Shown here: positions 47,101 to 58,600 of the stretch, in pieces
How positions within the stretch are numbered: position 1 is the first letter of the stretch
Layout of the letters: each line of letters starts with the position of its first letter
Position numbers and translations under genes: made by a program
Notes under the pieces: model-generated
Seen by the model: the letters and a program-made list of their open reading frames with translations, nothing else
The model's database searches: none
Told to the model about the DNA's origin: nothing
From: Rhodanobacter sp. MP7CTX1
GTDB lineage: Bacteria; Pseudomonadota; Gammaproteobacteria; Xanthomonadales; Rhodanobacteraceae
NCBI RefSeq assembly: GCF_014205795.1
Contig: NZ_JACHCN010000005.1
Span: forward strand, 62,001-126,000
Direction: 5' to 3'
DNA: 64,000 nucleotides

Positions 47101-47709
47101 GAACTGATGCTGGCCGAGCTCAATCACCGCGTGAAGAACACGCTTGCCACCGTGCAGGCGATTGCCCATCAGACCGTGGTCAATGCGCCGGATCTGGAAG
47201 CTTTCAAGGAAAGCTTTCTGGCACGGCTGCTGGCCCTGTCGCACACCCACAATCTACTCGCGAAGGATGCCTGGACCGGCGCGCCACTCAGCGGCATCAT
47301 CAACAACGAACTGGCACCGTACCGACAGGACACCGACGCACGCGTGAATGATGCGCGCGTACGCCTGCAAGGCGACGAGCTCAACCTGCAGCCAAAGCAG
47401 GCGCTGGCATTGAGCATGGCCTTGCATGAGCTGGCCACCAATGCCGGCAAATACGGCTCGCTATCGACTCCCGTAGGACAGGTAACCGTCACGTGGACAA
47501 CACGCATCAGGGACCAACGTCTCTGGCTGTACCTGGCGTGGACGGAAACCGGCGGCCCCGCCGTCGAGCCGCCCACGCGCCGCGGCTTCGGCTCACGCCT
47601 GATCGAAGAGGGCGTGCCCTACGAACTGGATGGTGAGGTGACACACGAATTTCCCAGCAGCGGCGTTATCTGCACCATCGATGTACCACTCGACGAGGTA
47701 ACTTCCTGA
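44140..47709 (+). CDS. CheB-CheR-PAS-HWE histidine kinase fusion
   Basis: A 1189-residue signalling protein. The N-terminal CheB methylesterase (about 32-215) has the nucleophile GASAGG (Ser40), VQHLAPDHH and GTGSDG. The CheR domain (about 225-490) has the SAM motif VPGCATGEEAYSIAIL and the CRNLLIYL motif. A PAS-like segment follows, then a Glu/Ser-rich coiled coil (about 655-750, EELKSANEEYQSVNEELQS), two PAS/PAC repeats (about 751-980), and a C-terminal HWE kinase with His996 (ELNHRVKNTLATV), ALHELATNAGKYGSL and LAWTETGG. No receptor is nearby. The start ATG 44140 has AAGG upstream. It overlaps the receiver gene by 1 bp. Confidence 0.95.
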   Translation: MPSRIDPAPTTAAIAGRDGSQAKARKRPSANVMIVGIGASAGGLEAFKAFFTHMPADGELAFVLVQHLAPDHHSLLAELVGRSTVMPVLEATHGMRVEPRHVYVIPPNATLTISDGVLQVHKPAPPREHRWPINTFFTSLAEDQGDRAVCVVLAGTGSDGAQGLRAVKDHGGLALAQSGFDHEAMTGMPASAVATGLVDAVLPVVDMPARLLAYQKQMHAAQQQKGSDGLRGDVAAHLKTICELLHTEIGHDFSQYKEKTLLRRIQRRMLVVQAENVTDYIDHLRQHPNEAELLFREFLIGVTEFFRDPVAFETLRTIAIPALLADKTSADVLRVWVPGCATGEEAYSIAILLREAMGSQRGLKVKIFATDIDDQAIGAARAGRFRSPLIGISPERLERWFSKDRDDYCVTKQIREMCIFSPHSVIKDPPFSRMDLVSCRNLLIYLNNDLQERLVQSFHYALRPRGFLLLGTSERLAKNARLFTELDKKQRLYVRRDDVHPRPRGFLGAQPRPANNTEHAEHNAPRHVEDLIDQHARQALEQWSPAYAVINASHDVLRFGGDTGRYLAPSSGTASLNLFQLLDKPLRGAVRAAVLQAFASGKRVIREGLTFLLNGHQRTLRLIVEPLPEDDGRVEMCVVAFHELEPAPHATEPAPDGTPDNELGRIQALEEELRGTRVQLHTAVDLHETASEELKSANEEYQSVNEELQSANEELETSTEEMQSINEELQTVNAELASKNEALNRVNSDIRNLLDSTHIATLFLDRDLLIRSYTPAMTDLFHLRDGDKGRPINEISPRINYPELREDVARVLRDLAVAERTLRGKGDAPTYLLRMRPYLTINNLIDGVVLTFVDITEIQRLNSEHARLAAIVNSSRDAIFGFSLDERITSWNASAERIFGMPAADVVGKPLSLLLPPNPSEDTKKFFVSHERSLRLAEFEMTWVRPNGESVPLSLNYSPVWDFDGTLLAGKLIARDITERVRAARHTELMLAELNHRVKNTLATVQAIAHQTVVNAPDLEAFKESFLARLLALSHTHNLLAKDAWTGAPLSGIINNELAPYRQDTDARVNDARVRLQGDELNLQPKQALALSMALHELATNAGKYGSLSTPVGQVTVTWTTRIRDQRLWLYLAWTETGGPAVEPPTRRGFGSRLIEEGVPYELDGEVTHEFPSSGVICTIDVPLDEVTS

Positions 47710-48071
47710 TGAACACCGACAGGAATTCACCCTGCATCTTGCTCGCTGAAGATGAAATGCTGCTGGCGATGATGCTGGAAGATCGACTCAACGCCTCGGG
47801 ATACCGCGTACTCAAGGCCGCACGTCTGGCCAAATGCCTGGAACTGGCCGAGTCCGCGCCGATCGACCTGGCGATTCTCGACATCAATCTGGCCGGCGAA
47901 GTCAGCTTTCCCGCTGCCCTGGTGCTGCGCCGCCGCGGTATTCCGTTTGTATTTTCCTCCGGCTACGGCGACGACGACCTGCCCGAAGCCTGGCGCACCG
48001 AGAAAATCCTGCAGAAGCCCTACGATGCCCGCCAACTGGATGCGGCCTTGAACGCGCTGCGCGCCGCCTGA
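47709..48071 (+). CDS. Stand-alone receiver domain protein
   Basis: A 120-residue CheY-like receiver. The acidic pair is in ILLAEDEM (Glu14-Asp15), the phospho-acceptor is Asp58 (LAILDINLAG), the Thr/Ser switch is in VFSSGYGDDD and Lys103 is in ILQKPYDARQL. There is no output domain, so it probably works as a phospho-relay partner or response shuttle of the overlapping HWE kinase. The start overlaps the kinase stop (TGATG), strong evidence of a functional pair. Confidence 0.93.
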   Translation: MNTDRNSPCILLAEDEMLLAMMLEDRLNASGYRVLKAARLAKCLELAESAPIDLAILDINLAGEVSFPAALVLRRRGIPFVFSSGYGDDDLPEAWRTEKILQKPYDARQLDAALNALRAA

Positions 48072-48201
48072 GTGCTTTGCCAGTGCTCCTGCGAGGCCAT
48101 GCTGGCAGCTCATCCAGAGCATTAGTGCTGCCCTGACACGATGTATACAGGCACTTATCAGTGCATCGACTACCATGAACCTCTTTTCGTGAGTTCATTG
48201 C

Positions 48202-49371
48202 ATGTCACCTGAGTCGATCCACCGAACGGCAGAGACCGTTCGAGCCTCACCTGTGGACGTGTCTGCGGATCGGCTGAAGTTCAACGGTGACAATACGTTT
48301 CAGCGTGAGCTGCGGCGGCGGGTCGAGGAACATTTCAGGCGCAGCGGGCACAAACAACGCGACAGCGCGCGGATGTATCTGAAGTCGGCGATCATCCTGG
48401 CCACCTTCGCTGCCTCCTACGTCTTGCTGGTGTTTTTCGCCGCGACGTGGTGGCAGGGCCTGTTGCTCAGCGCGGTGCTTGGCAGCGCGGTCGCGCAGAT
48501 CGGCTTCAACATCCAGCACGATGCCGGCCATCAGGCGTATTCGGAGCACCGCTGGATCAACAACTGGATGGCCAGGACGCTGGACCTGGTGGGGGGCAGC
48601 TCGTACATCTGGCATTGGAAGCACGCGCACTACCATCACACCTACGTCAACATCGACGGCCACGACAGCGACATCAGCCTCGGAGTGCTTGCACGGTTTG
48701 CTCCGATGCAGAAGCGCTACCGGCACCATCGCTGGCAGCACCTTTACATGTGGCTGCTGTACGGCCTGACGGCGGTGAGCTGGCATCTGCATGACGACTT
48801 CCACGACATCATCACCGGCACTATCGGCAAGCGCCGGTTTCCGCGACCGCGCGGTAAGGACCTGGTGGTTTTCGTGCTCGGCAAGCTGGTGTTCTTTACG
48901 CTCGCGTTCGGCCTGCCGCTGGCCTTCCATTCGATCGGTACCGTCGTGCTTTACTACTCCGTGGTCGCGATGGTTGCGGGCGTGCTGTTGGCGATGGTGT
49001 TCCAGCTGGCGCATGCCGTGGAAGAAGCCGCGTTCCCGTCGCCGAGCGAGCCGGGGCGCATCGACAAGCCATGGGCGATTCACCAGCTGGAAACCACGGT
49101 CAACTTTGCGCGCGACAGCCGGGTGATCACCTGGCTGGTCGGCGGCCTGAACTTCCAGATCGAGCACCACTTGTTTCCGCGCATTTCCCACGTCCACTAC
49201 CCGACCATTGCGCCCGTGGTAGAGGCGACCTGCCGCGAATACGACGTGCCATATCACACGAATCGTTCATTTAGCGCCGGAATCGCCTCGCACTACCGCT
49301 GGCTGCGGCGGATGGGTCGGCCGGATCCCGCGCCGGCATCGCTGGCGCTGAAACCAATACCGCAAACCTGA
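48202..49371 (+). CDS. Acyl-lipid/acyl-CoA desaturase of the front-end type
   Basis: A 389-residue di-iron membrane desaturase. The three histidine boxes are present: HDAGH (about 107), HYHHT (about 147) and the QIEHH box (about 320) in which Gln replaces the first His, a mark of front-end (delta-5/6-type) desaturases. Four hydrophobic segments flank them. There is no fused cytochrome b5 domain, so an external ferredoxin or similar donor is needed. It probably introduces double bonds in membrane lipids; regioselectivity is unknown. No regulator is adjacent. Confidence 0.9.
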   Translation: MSPESIHRTAETVRASPVDVSADRLKFNGDNTFQRELRRRVEEHFRRSGHKQRDSARMYLKSAIILATFAASYVLLVFFAATWWQGLLLSAVLGSAVAQIGFNIQHDAGHQAYSEHRWINNWMARTLDLVGGSSYIWHWKHAHYHHTYVNIDGHDSDISLGVLARFAPMQKRYRHHRWQHLYMWLLYGLTAVSWHLHDDFHDIITGTIGKRRFPRPRGKDLVVFVLGKLVFFTLAFGLPLAFHSIGTVVLYYSVVAMVAGVLLAMVFQLAHAVEEAAFPSPSEPGRIDKPWAIHQLETTVNFARDSRVITWLVGGLNFQIEHHLFPRISHVHYPTIAPVVEATCREYDVPYHTNRSFSAGIASHYRWLRRMGRPDPAPASLALKPIPQT

Positions 49372-49680
49372 ACGTGATCGCATGATGTCGCGGAGAGTTG
49401 TGGGGAAACCCCGCTCAAACCGCCGCGAGCGGCCATTCCTAGAGCCCGTATATGGCGCCCGAGGGAGCCGTGGCGATCGGCTGAACCGCCATTACGGCAT
49501 TGCCATCGATTCCAGCTACAATAACGGGTTTGACGCACCCAAAGCTCGTTTTGCCTGGAGTCGGCGCAATCCGCCCCCATCTTGCAGACGCCTTGACTAC
49601 AAACGCGTTGAATTTTCCCTGGGACAGCCTGGCGCTGCCCCGCTTGCCTTTATCCAACGACTCTTACCGGAATCCAGAAC
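49372..49680. other. Spacer upstream of the EF-G gene
   Basis: About 309 bp between the desaturase stop and the EF-G GTG start. No gene-like frame was recognised. TACAAT at 49517-49522, preceded by AGC, could be the -10 of a promoter giving a ~150-nt leader; no convincing -35 is present. No structured leader RNA was identified. Confidence 0.4.
49517..49522 (+). promoter_or_regulatory. Candidate -10 box of the EF-G gene
   Basis: AGC-TACAAT matches the extended -10 pattern seen upstream of prfC (AGC-TACAAT at 52619). Weak -35. Confidence 0.3.
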
Positions 49681-51810
<2,130 letters not shown>

Positions 51811-51858
51811 TCCGCTTCTGACATCGCTCTGGCTTCATCGGCCAGCGATAAAGCAAAG

Positions 51859-51891
51859 GAACCCGGGGAGCGATCCCCGGGTTCTTTTTTT
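51859..51891 (+). terminator. Rho-independent terminator of the EF-G gene
   Basis: A perfect 10-bp stem GAACCCGGGG / CCCCGGGTTC with loop AGCGAT, followed by seven T residues, 48 bp after the stop codon. Confidence 0.95.
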
Positions 51892-52002
51892 GCAGATCAC
51901 TATTTAAAAAGACGTCATATGCTGTCAATGTCCGTTTGCGACTTGCGGCAGACAACAAGTACAAACGAAATTTAGGCAGTTCAAATATCACAGGGGGTCG
52001 AT

Positions 52003-52473
52003 ATGGAACAGCAGGAAGAGCGGTATATCACCACGCAGGTGGCTATCGGATGGGTGCTTCTTCTTTTGGTGAAGGTCTTCTCGTTCTCGGCCGCGATTCT
52101 TTTTAGCATCTACGAGAACAACGGTTTCCTTTCGCTTGCTGGCGATCCTGGTCCACAGGCGGCCAGGGCATTTCTCTATGTGTTCTGGGTCATTTCACTC
52201 ATGCCCGTATACGTCTTTGTCGTCGCTAAGCGGTCCAAAGCTTGGCGCTTGCCATCCCTGATTCTTGGCACGTTATTTCTTCTCTTTGGGCTCTTCCATC
52301 ACTGGCACCATTGGTCAGACGGCGAGCGGCAGGGCTTTACCTCGAACGTCATCGATTTAATGAATCACGGCGTTGCACTTTGGTTGGTCTTCGCTTCGGC
52401 GCTATGGATCAAGGTCCATGCAACGCGTGATGCAACGATGGATGCATCCGTCCTCGATCAACGGGGAGCCTAA
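52003..52473 (+). CDS. Hypothetical four-helix membrane protein
   Basis: A 156-residue protein I do not recognise. Four hydrophobic segments are visible: TQVAIGWVLLLLVKVFSFSAAILF, AFLYVFWVISLMPVYVFVVA, LPSLILGTLFLLFGLFHHWHHW and HGVALWLVFASALWIKV. The HHWHHW cluster at the end of helix 3 is notable. ATG 52003 has AGGGGG upstream. By eye the codon use (many CTT, TTT, TCG and TAT) and lower GC differ from the flanking EF-G and RF3 genes, which suggests later acquisition. The sequence before it is also AT-richer. TTGCGA-18-TACAAA is a possible promoter. Confidence 0.7.
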   Translation: MEQQEERYITTQVAIGWVLLLLVKVFSFSAAILFSIYENNGFLSLAGDPGPQAARAFLYVFWVISLMPVYVFVVAKRSKAWRLPSLILGTLFLLFGLFHHWHHWSDGERQGFTSNVIDLMNHGVALWLVFASALWIKVHATRDATMDASVLDQRGA

Positions 52474-52618
52474 GCGTCTGGGTAGCTTTCGACCTTGGAG
52501 CGTCCACTTTCGCCAGCGGACATTTCTTACGGACCAATCGACGTCCTCCGTAGCCAGCCAGTGGCCGGGAAGCTTCAGGAGTGAGGGTCATACAGAGGAT
52601 CAGCCAACCGATCCGAGC

Positions 52619-52624
52619 TACAAT
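52619..52624 (+). promoter_or_regulatory. Candidate -10 box of prfC
   Basis: AGC-TACAAT places a transcription start about 25 nt upstream of the prfC ATG. The -35 region is poor. Confidence 0.4.
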
Positions 52625-52655
52625 TGACGGTTCGCGCTCCAGCTGACCTGCCCGT

Positions 52656-54257
52656 ATGTCCACCCATCTGCAAGAAACCCGTCGTCGCCGCACCTTCGCC
52701 ATCGTCAGCCATCCTGACGCGGGCAAGACCACGTTGACTGAAAAGTTGCTGTTGTTCGGCGGCGCGATCCAGATGGCCGGCTCGGTGAAGGGGCGCAAGG
52801 CGGCGCGGCATGCAACGTCGGACTGGATGGCGCTGGAGAAGGAGCGCGGCATCTCGGTGACGTCGTCGGTGATGCAGTTTCCGTACGAAGGCAAGATCGT
52901 CAATCTGCTCGACACCCCGGGCCACGCGGACTTCTCGGAGGATACCTATCGCGTGCTGACCGCGGTGGACTCGGCGCTGATGGTGATCGACTGCGCCAAG
53001 GGCGTGGAAGAGCGCACGATCAAGCTGATGGAGGTATGCCGCCTGCGCGACACGCCGATCATGACCTTCATCAACAAGCTCGACCGCGAAGGCCGCGCAC
53101 CGATCGAGTTGCTGGACGAAGTGGAGTCCGTGCTCGGCATCGCCTGCGCGCCGCTGACCTGGCCGATCGGCATGGGCAAGCGGTTGAAAGGTGTCTATCA
53201 CCTGCTGCTCGATGAAGTGCACATTTTCGAGCAAGGCAAGAACTTCACCCGGCAGGATTCGACCATCTTCAAGGGCCTCGACGCACCCGGCCTGCTGGAG
53301 AAAATCGGCGACGAAGCGATGCGCGAACTGCGCGACGAGCTAGAGCTGGTACAGGGCGCCGCGCCGGCTTTCGACATGGACGAATACCTGGCCGGTCGGC
53401 AGACGCCGGTGTTCTTCGGTTCCGCCGTGAACAACTTCGGTGTGCAGCTGCTGCTGGACTTTTTCGTCGAGAACGCGCCGTCGCCGCGCCCGCGCGGCAC
53501 GCTGTCCCGTGAGGTACAGCCGGAAGAAGAAAAGCTGACCGGTTTCGTGTTCAAGATCCAGGCGAACATGGACCCTGCACATCGCGATCGCGTCGCGTTC
53601 ATGCGTGTCTGCTCGGGCACCTACAACGCCGGCATGAAGATGATCCAGACGCGCACCGGGAAGGACATCCGCATCGCGAACGCCCTGACCTTCATGGCGA
53701 GCGACCGCGAGATCGTCGAGACCGCCTACCCGGGCGACGTGATCGGCCTGCACAACCACGGCACCATCACCATCGGCGATACATTCACCGAAGGTGAGGC
53801 AATCAACTTCACCGGCATCCCGAACTTCGCGCCGGAATTGTTCCGTCGTGCGCGGCTGCGCGATCCGCTGAAGATGAAGGCGCTGCAGAAGGGCCTGGCG
53901 CAGCTGTCTGAGGAAGGGGCCACTCAGTTCTTCCGCCCGCTGATGAGCAACGACCTGATCCTCGGCGCGGTCGGCGTGCTGCAGTTCGACGTGGTCGCGT
54001 ATCGCCTCAAGGACGAATACAACGTCGACGCCAGCTTCGAACCAGTGACGGTGACCACCGCGCGTTGGGTGCATTGCGACGACGATAAGAAGCTCGCGGA
54101 ATTCCGCGAGAAGAACGCGATGAACCTTGCGATCGATGGCGCGGGTGAGCTGGTTTACATCGCGCCGACACGAGTGAACCTGCAATTGGCGCAGGAACGC
54201 TGGCCACAGGTGCGCTTCTCGAATACCCGCGAGCACGCGGCGTCGGTGCCGGTTTAA
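52656..54257 (+). CDS. prfC: Peptide chain release factor 3
   Basis: GTPase that recycles RF1/RF2 after termination. It is 533 residues from ATG 52656. The start [39 protein letters not shown] contains G1. The RF3-specific [31 protein letters not shown] is switch I, then [17 protein letters not shown] (G4) and the domain II/III parts with [16 protein letters not shown] and [17 protein letters not shown]. It is distinguished from EF-G by the absence of domains IV-V. Located downstream of EF-G2 and the orphan membrane protein. Confidence 0.97.
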   Translation: MSTHLQETRRRRTFAIVSHPDAGKTTLTEKLLLFGGAIQMAGSVKGRKAARHATSDWMALEKERGISVTSSVMQFPYEGKIVNLLDTPGHADFSEDTYRVLTAVDSALMVIDCAKGVEERTIKLMEVCRLRDTPIMTFINKLDREGRAPIELLDEVESVLGIACAPLTWPIGMGKRLKGVYHLLLDEVHIFEQGKNFTRQDSTIFKGLDAPGLLEKIGDEAMRELRDELELVQGAAPAFDMDEYLAGRQTPVFFGSAVNNFGVQLLLDFFVENAPSPRPRGTLSREVQPEEEKLTGFVFKIQANMDPAHRDRVAFMRVCSGTYNAGMKMIQTRTGKDIRIANALTFMASDREIVETAYPGDVIGLHNHGTITIGDTFTEGEAINFTGIPNFAPELFRRARLRDPLKMKALQKGLAQLSEEGATQFFRPLMSNDLILGAVGVLQFDVVAYRLKDEYNVDASFEPVTVTTARWVHCDDDKKLAEFREKNAMNLAIDGAGELVYIAPTRVNLQLAQERWPQVRFSNTREHAASVPV

Positions 54258-54341
54258 GGCTACCTTGGTTGGTGCTGCGGCCTCGCTGAGCTCACTTGGC
54301 GAGCGCCCACCTCACCTCGAATCGTCAGCAGGGATCCAGTC

Positions 54342-54434
54342 GTAGGTTGGGGTGAGCGCAGCGATGCCCAACACCCCCACCTCGAAGCACCAGGCAACCC
54401 CAAGTTGGGCATCGCTACGCTCACCCCAACCTAC
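54342..54434. repeat. Inverted REP-like element, GTAGGTTGGGGTGAGCG family
   Basis: Arms 54342-54372 (GTAGGTTGGGGTGAGCGCAG...) and 54404-54434 (...CGCTCACCCCAACCTAC) pair almost perfectly around a 31-bp loop in the gap after prfC. Same family as 25006 and 36273. Confidence 0.82.
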
Positions 54435-54469
54435 CTCGCTGACCCCAAACTCTCCGCCACCCTCACAAG

Positions 54470-54590
54470 GCACCTGATTACTCTCTGCGCCCGCCCGTTC
54501 GGGGCCGCTCTTCGAGCGTTCTTGGCGCTTTGCGCTGGTCCGGCCTGCGCTGGAATGACGAACTGAAGAGCTGCCCGGATTGTTTTTCGG
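54470..54590. repeat. Dispersed repeat of the 'CGTCATTCCAGCG' type
   Basis: On the minus strand this segment contains GTCATTCCAGCGCAGGCCGG, GAGCGGCCCCGAACGGGCG and a long GC-rich imperfect stem. In one frame it reads as the spurious 'VIPAQAG' peptide that betrays dispersed intergenic repeats in many proteobacteria. It is not a gene. Confidence 0.45.
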
Positions 54591-54647
54591 TGATCTGCAT
54601 GGCTGGGAAGCAGCACTGCTAATCTGCGCACAACTTCAGGGGACACC

Positions 54648-55547
54648 ATGCCGAACGAACAAATCGCCTTTGTCACGCCAACGGATGCGCCGAGCTGGCA
54701 GCGCTGGCTGGTGCTCTCGCCCGCGGCCCGCATCATTTTCTTTGCAGCGATGTTGATCGGCTTCAGCTTCGTCACGCATGCGGCCGTCGTCGCGCTGCGC
54801 TGGACGGCGAAGGCGGCCGATCCGCTGCACCACGCGCTGGCGACACTGAGCCTGCAACTGGTGCCGACGCTGCTCGGCTACGCGATCCTGGTCCGCCTGA
54901 TCGAGCGGCGGCGCATGCGCGAACTGTCGCTGCGTGCCATTCCAACCTATGGCCTCGTCGGCTTCCTCAGCGGTGCTTTGCTGTTCAGCGTAGTGGTCGG
55001 CGTGCTTTACCTGGCCGGCAGTTACCACATCACCGGCACCGACCCGCAGGTGGATTGGCTGCCGAGCGTGCTGGTGGCCGGCATCGGCGCGGGAATCGGC
55101 GAGGAAATCATTGCGCGCGGCGTGATTTTCCGCATCGTTGAGGAAGGACTCGGCACTTGGTGGGCGCTGCTGATCTCGGCGCTTTTTTTCGGTGGTGCGC
55201 ACATTTTCAATCCCGGCGCCACGCTGTGGAGTTCGGCCGCCATCGCGATCGAAGCGGGCCTGCTGCTGGCCATGATTTATCATCTCACCCGTTCGCTGTG
55301 GGCCTGCATCGGCCTGCATGCGGGGTGGAACATCATGCAGGGCACCGTCTACGGCATTCCGGTGTCCGGCGGCGCCAGCAAGGGCTGGCTGATCTCCAAC
55401 CGCACCGGCCCGGACTGGCTGAGCGGTGGTGTGTTTGGTGCCGAGGCTTCGGTGGTGGCCTTGCTGGCCTGCTCGCTGGTCACGCTGGCGTTGCTCGTCG
55501 CCGCGTTACGCCGCGGCAGCATCGTGCCACCGAGATGGTGGCGCTGA
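54648..55547 (+). CDS. CPBP family intramembrane glutamic endopeptidase
   Basis: A 299-residue membrane protease of the CAAX-protease/bacteriocin-processing family. The three motifs are EEIIARGVIFR (EExxxR, about 146), FFGGAHIFN (FxxxH, about 182) and GLHAGWN (HxxxN, about 226). About eight hydrophobic segments are present. ATG 54648 follows AGGGGACACC. No peptide precursor is recognisable nearby, so the substrate is unknown. The signalling operon begins about 112 bp downstream on the same strand. Confidence 0.9.
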   Translation: MPNEQIAFVTPTDAPSWQRWLVLSPAARIIFFAAMLIGFSFVTHAAVVALRWTAKAADPLHHALATLSLQLVPTLLGYAILVRLIERRRMRELSLRAIPTYGLVGFLSGALLFSVVVGVLYLAGSYHITGTDPQVDWLPSVLVAGIGAGIGEEIIARGVIFRIVEEGLGTWWALLISALFFGGAHIFNPGATLWSSAAIAIEAGLLLAMIYHLTRSLWACIGLHAGWNIMQGTVYGIPVSGGASKGWLISNRTGPDWLSGGVFGAEASVVALLACSLVTLALLVAALRRGSIVPPRWWR

Positions 55548-55659
55548 TCACGGCGGCATCGCTACCCACGTAGCATGCTGGCAGCTACTCTGGCTCCAGT
55601 TTGCCCGCCCGTGCAGTTTGGAATGGGTGCAGTGGTACTTCCTCACGGCACACGGTGAA

Positions 55660-58600
55660 ATGAGCATGCCCAAGACGCAAGCAATGAAGCAACATTCCTG
55701 GCTGGCCAATCTGCCAGGCCGCTACAAGATCCTGATGGCGATCTGTCCACTGCTGGCCCTGGTCCTGCTCGCCAGCCTGGGCACGTTCAACGCGTTGCGA
55801 TTGCAGCAACAGACAAGCCGATGGGTGCAGCACACCTACCAGGTATTGCTGACCATCGACGAGGCCCGACAGGCCTACCAGACCAGCGTGATCAGCGTGC
55901 GCGGCTACGTCCTCTCGCCAGGTCCCGCCGAGCTGACGGCGTTCGAGAACGGCAAGCAGCAGTTCGCGCAAACTACGGACAGGTTGCGAACACTCACGCT
56001 TGATAACCCGCTTCAGCAGGTACGCATCGATCGCCTGCTAGCGCTGGTCACCCAATGGGAGAAGGAGATCGGCGCCGGCGTGATCACGCCCCTGGGCGGC
56101 CAGCCGCAAACCGACCCGGCGCAAGCACTGGCGCAACGCATTCGCATCCGCGATGACTACCTGGCTCACAGCGCGTCACGCGCACCTGACATCAACGCCG
56201 TGCTCGCGCAGATGACCGACACCGAGCAGTCGCTGCTCACCACCCGCAACCACGTGATGGACAGCACGCTCCGTGCGCTGCGCATCGGCAACGCGATCGC
56301 AGCGCTAGCCGCGCTGCTATTCGGCATGTACGCGATCAGAATGACCCGACGGCTGGTCACCTCTCCGTTGCGGCAGATCACCGACCTGATGAACCGCGTG
56401 GCGGCGAGTGACACCTCCGTCGTGGTGACCCGGCTGGGCCGACGCGACGAGATCGGCGAGATCGCACGGGGCTTGCAGGTATTCAAGCAGATGGTGATGG
56501 ATACCCAGGATCAGACCTGGCTCAAGACCCAGGTTGCCACGGTATCCCACCGGCTGCAGCAAGCGACCACCCATCGCGAGTTCGGACAGTGGCTGGTTGG
56601 CGAGCTGGTACCGCTGTTCAAGGGCGGCGTCGGCCTGTTTTACTCTTATGACGACACGCGCCTGCGGCTGGACCTGCTGGGTAGCTACGGCCTGCGCCTG
56701 GACAATCGTTCGACGGATTACTACATGCCGGGCGAGGGACTGGTTGGCCAATGCGCGACCGACCGCAAGCCGATCTTCCTCGACAACCTGCCCGAAAATT
56801 ACGTGCACATCGATTCCGGCAGCGGCGAAGCCGCGCCCCGCAGCATCGCGATCCTGCCGGTGCTCTATCGCGGCTGCCTGATCGGCGTACTGGAACTGGC
56901 CGGCTTCAGTGCGCTCACGCCACTGCAATTGCTGCTGCTGGATGAGCTGCTGCCGATCGTGGCGCTGACCCTCGAGAACCTCAACCGCGCGATCGACACG
57001 CAGGATCTGCTGGAGCGCACAAAGGAGCAGGCTGACGAACTGCGCGTATCCGAACTGGTGATGCGGCAGCAGAAAGAGGTGTTGCGCGACAACAATGATA
57101 CGTTGCAGGCCAAGACCGCCGAGCTTGAAGAGCAGTCCGAACAGCTGATCGCTTCGGAGGAGGAACTGCGCGTACAGGCCGAGGAACTACTGGCCTCCAA
57201 CGAGGAATTGCGCGAGAAGACCGACACCCTCAACCGGCAGAAGCACGTACTGGAAGATCTGCAGCGGGACACGGCGGACAAGGCCGATGAACTGGCGCGG
57301 GCCAGTCAGTACAAATCCGATTTTCTCGCCAACATGTCGCATGAACTGCGCACGCCGCTGAACAGCCTGCTGATCCTGTCGCGCAGTCTGGCCGACAATG
57401 ACAGTGGCAACCTCGACGAGGAACAGATCGAATCGGCGCGGATCATCAACGATGCCGGCACCAGCCTGCTGCATCTGATCAACGACATCCTCGATCTTTC
57501 CAAGATCGAGGCGGGCAAGATGGAACTGCTCATCGACGAGTTGCCGCTGGCTGACCTGCAGCGCCGTCTTCAGCGTACGTTTTCACATGTCGCCGAGAAA
57601 AAGGGCCTGGGCTTCATGGTCGAGATCGAGCCCGGCCTGCCGACGATCCTGCGTACCGACAGCGCCAAACTCGAGCAGATCGCCAACAACCTGCTCAGCA
57701 ACGCGTTCAAGTTCACCGCGCAGGGCGCCGTTGCCGTGCGCATCGGCCGTCCGGGCAACGACGTTCTGATTCCCGCCACACTGACCGATCGGCCGCTGAT
57801 CGCGATGACGGTGAGCGACACGGGCATCGGTATTCCGGCCGACAAGTTCCGCAACATCTTCAATGCGTTCGAACAGGTCGATGCCGGCACTAGCCGACAG
57901 TTCGGTGGCACCGGACTGGGCCTGGCGATTTCGCGGCGAATGAGCATGCTGCTGGGCGGCGACATTGTTCTGCACAGCGAAAGCGGCCGCGGCAGCAGCT
58001 TTTCCGTACTGTTGCCCGAAACGCCCCCGGCCGAGCGCGCGGAAAGTGCGCCACGTGCGGAGACGCCGGCGCCCGCGCGACCCTTGTCGGCTCACCTGCT
58101 GCCGGATGCCATTGACGATGATCGCCGCTCGCTACAGCCCGGTCAGATCACGATCCTGGTGATCGAGGATGACCCGCCGTTCGCGCGGATCCTGATCGAC
58201 ATGATCCACCGCAAGGGTTATCGCGCACTGGCGGCGAACAATGGCGAATCAGGTTTGCAGCTGGCTCGCGAGCATCACCCCACCGGCATCCTGCTGGACG
58301 TGATGCTGCCGACCATGGACGGCTGGACGGTGATGGAAAAGCTGAAAGCCGATGCCGCCACAAGGGCGATTCCGGTGCATTTCATTTCCGCCACCGACGA
58401 TGCCACGCGCGGGCTTGAACAGGGGGCGGTCGGCTTTCTCACCAAGCCGGTCAGTCGCGAGTCGATCAGTACCGCATTCGAACGCTTGCTGCATTTCGCT
58501 GAGGGGCATCAGCGGCATCTGCTGATCGTGGATGATGAAGCCGATTCGCGCACTGCGGTGCGCACCATGCTACGCGCGGACAACGTATTGATTGACGAAG

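Noticed and set aside
54431-54775. Minus-strand frame reading VIPAQAG...
   Set aside because: This peptide is the typical artefact of a dispersed intergenic repeat, not a gene.
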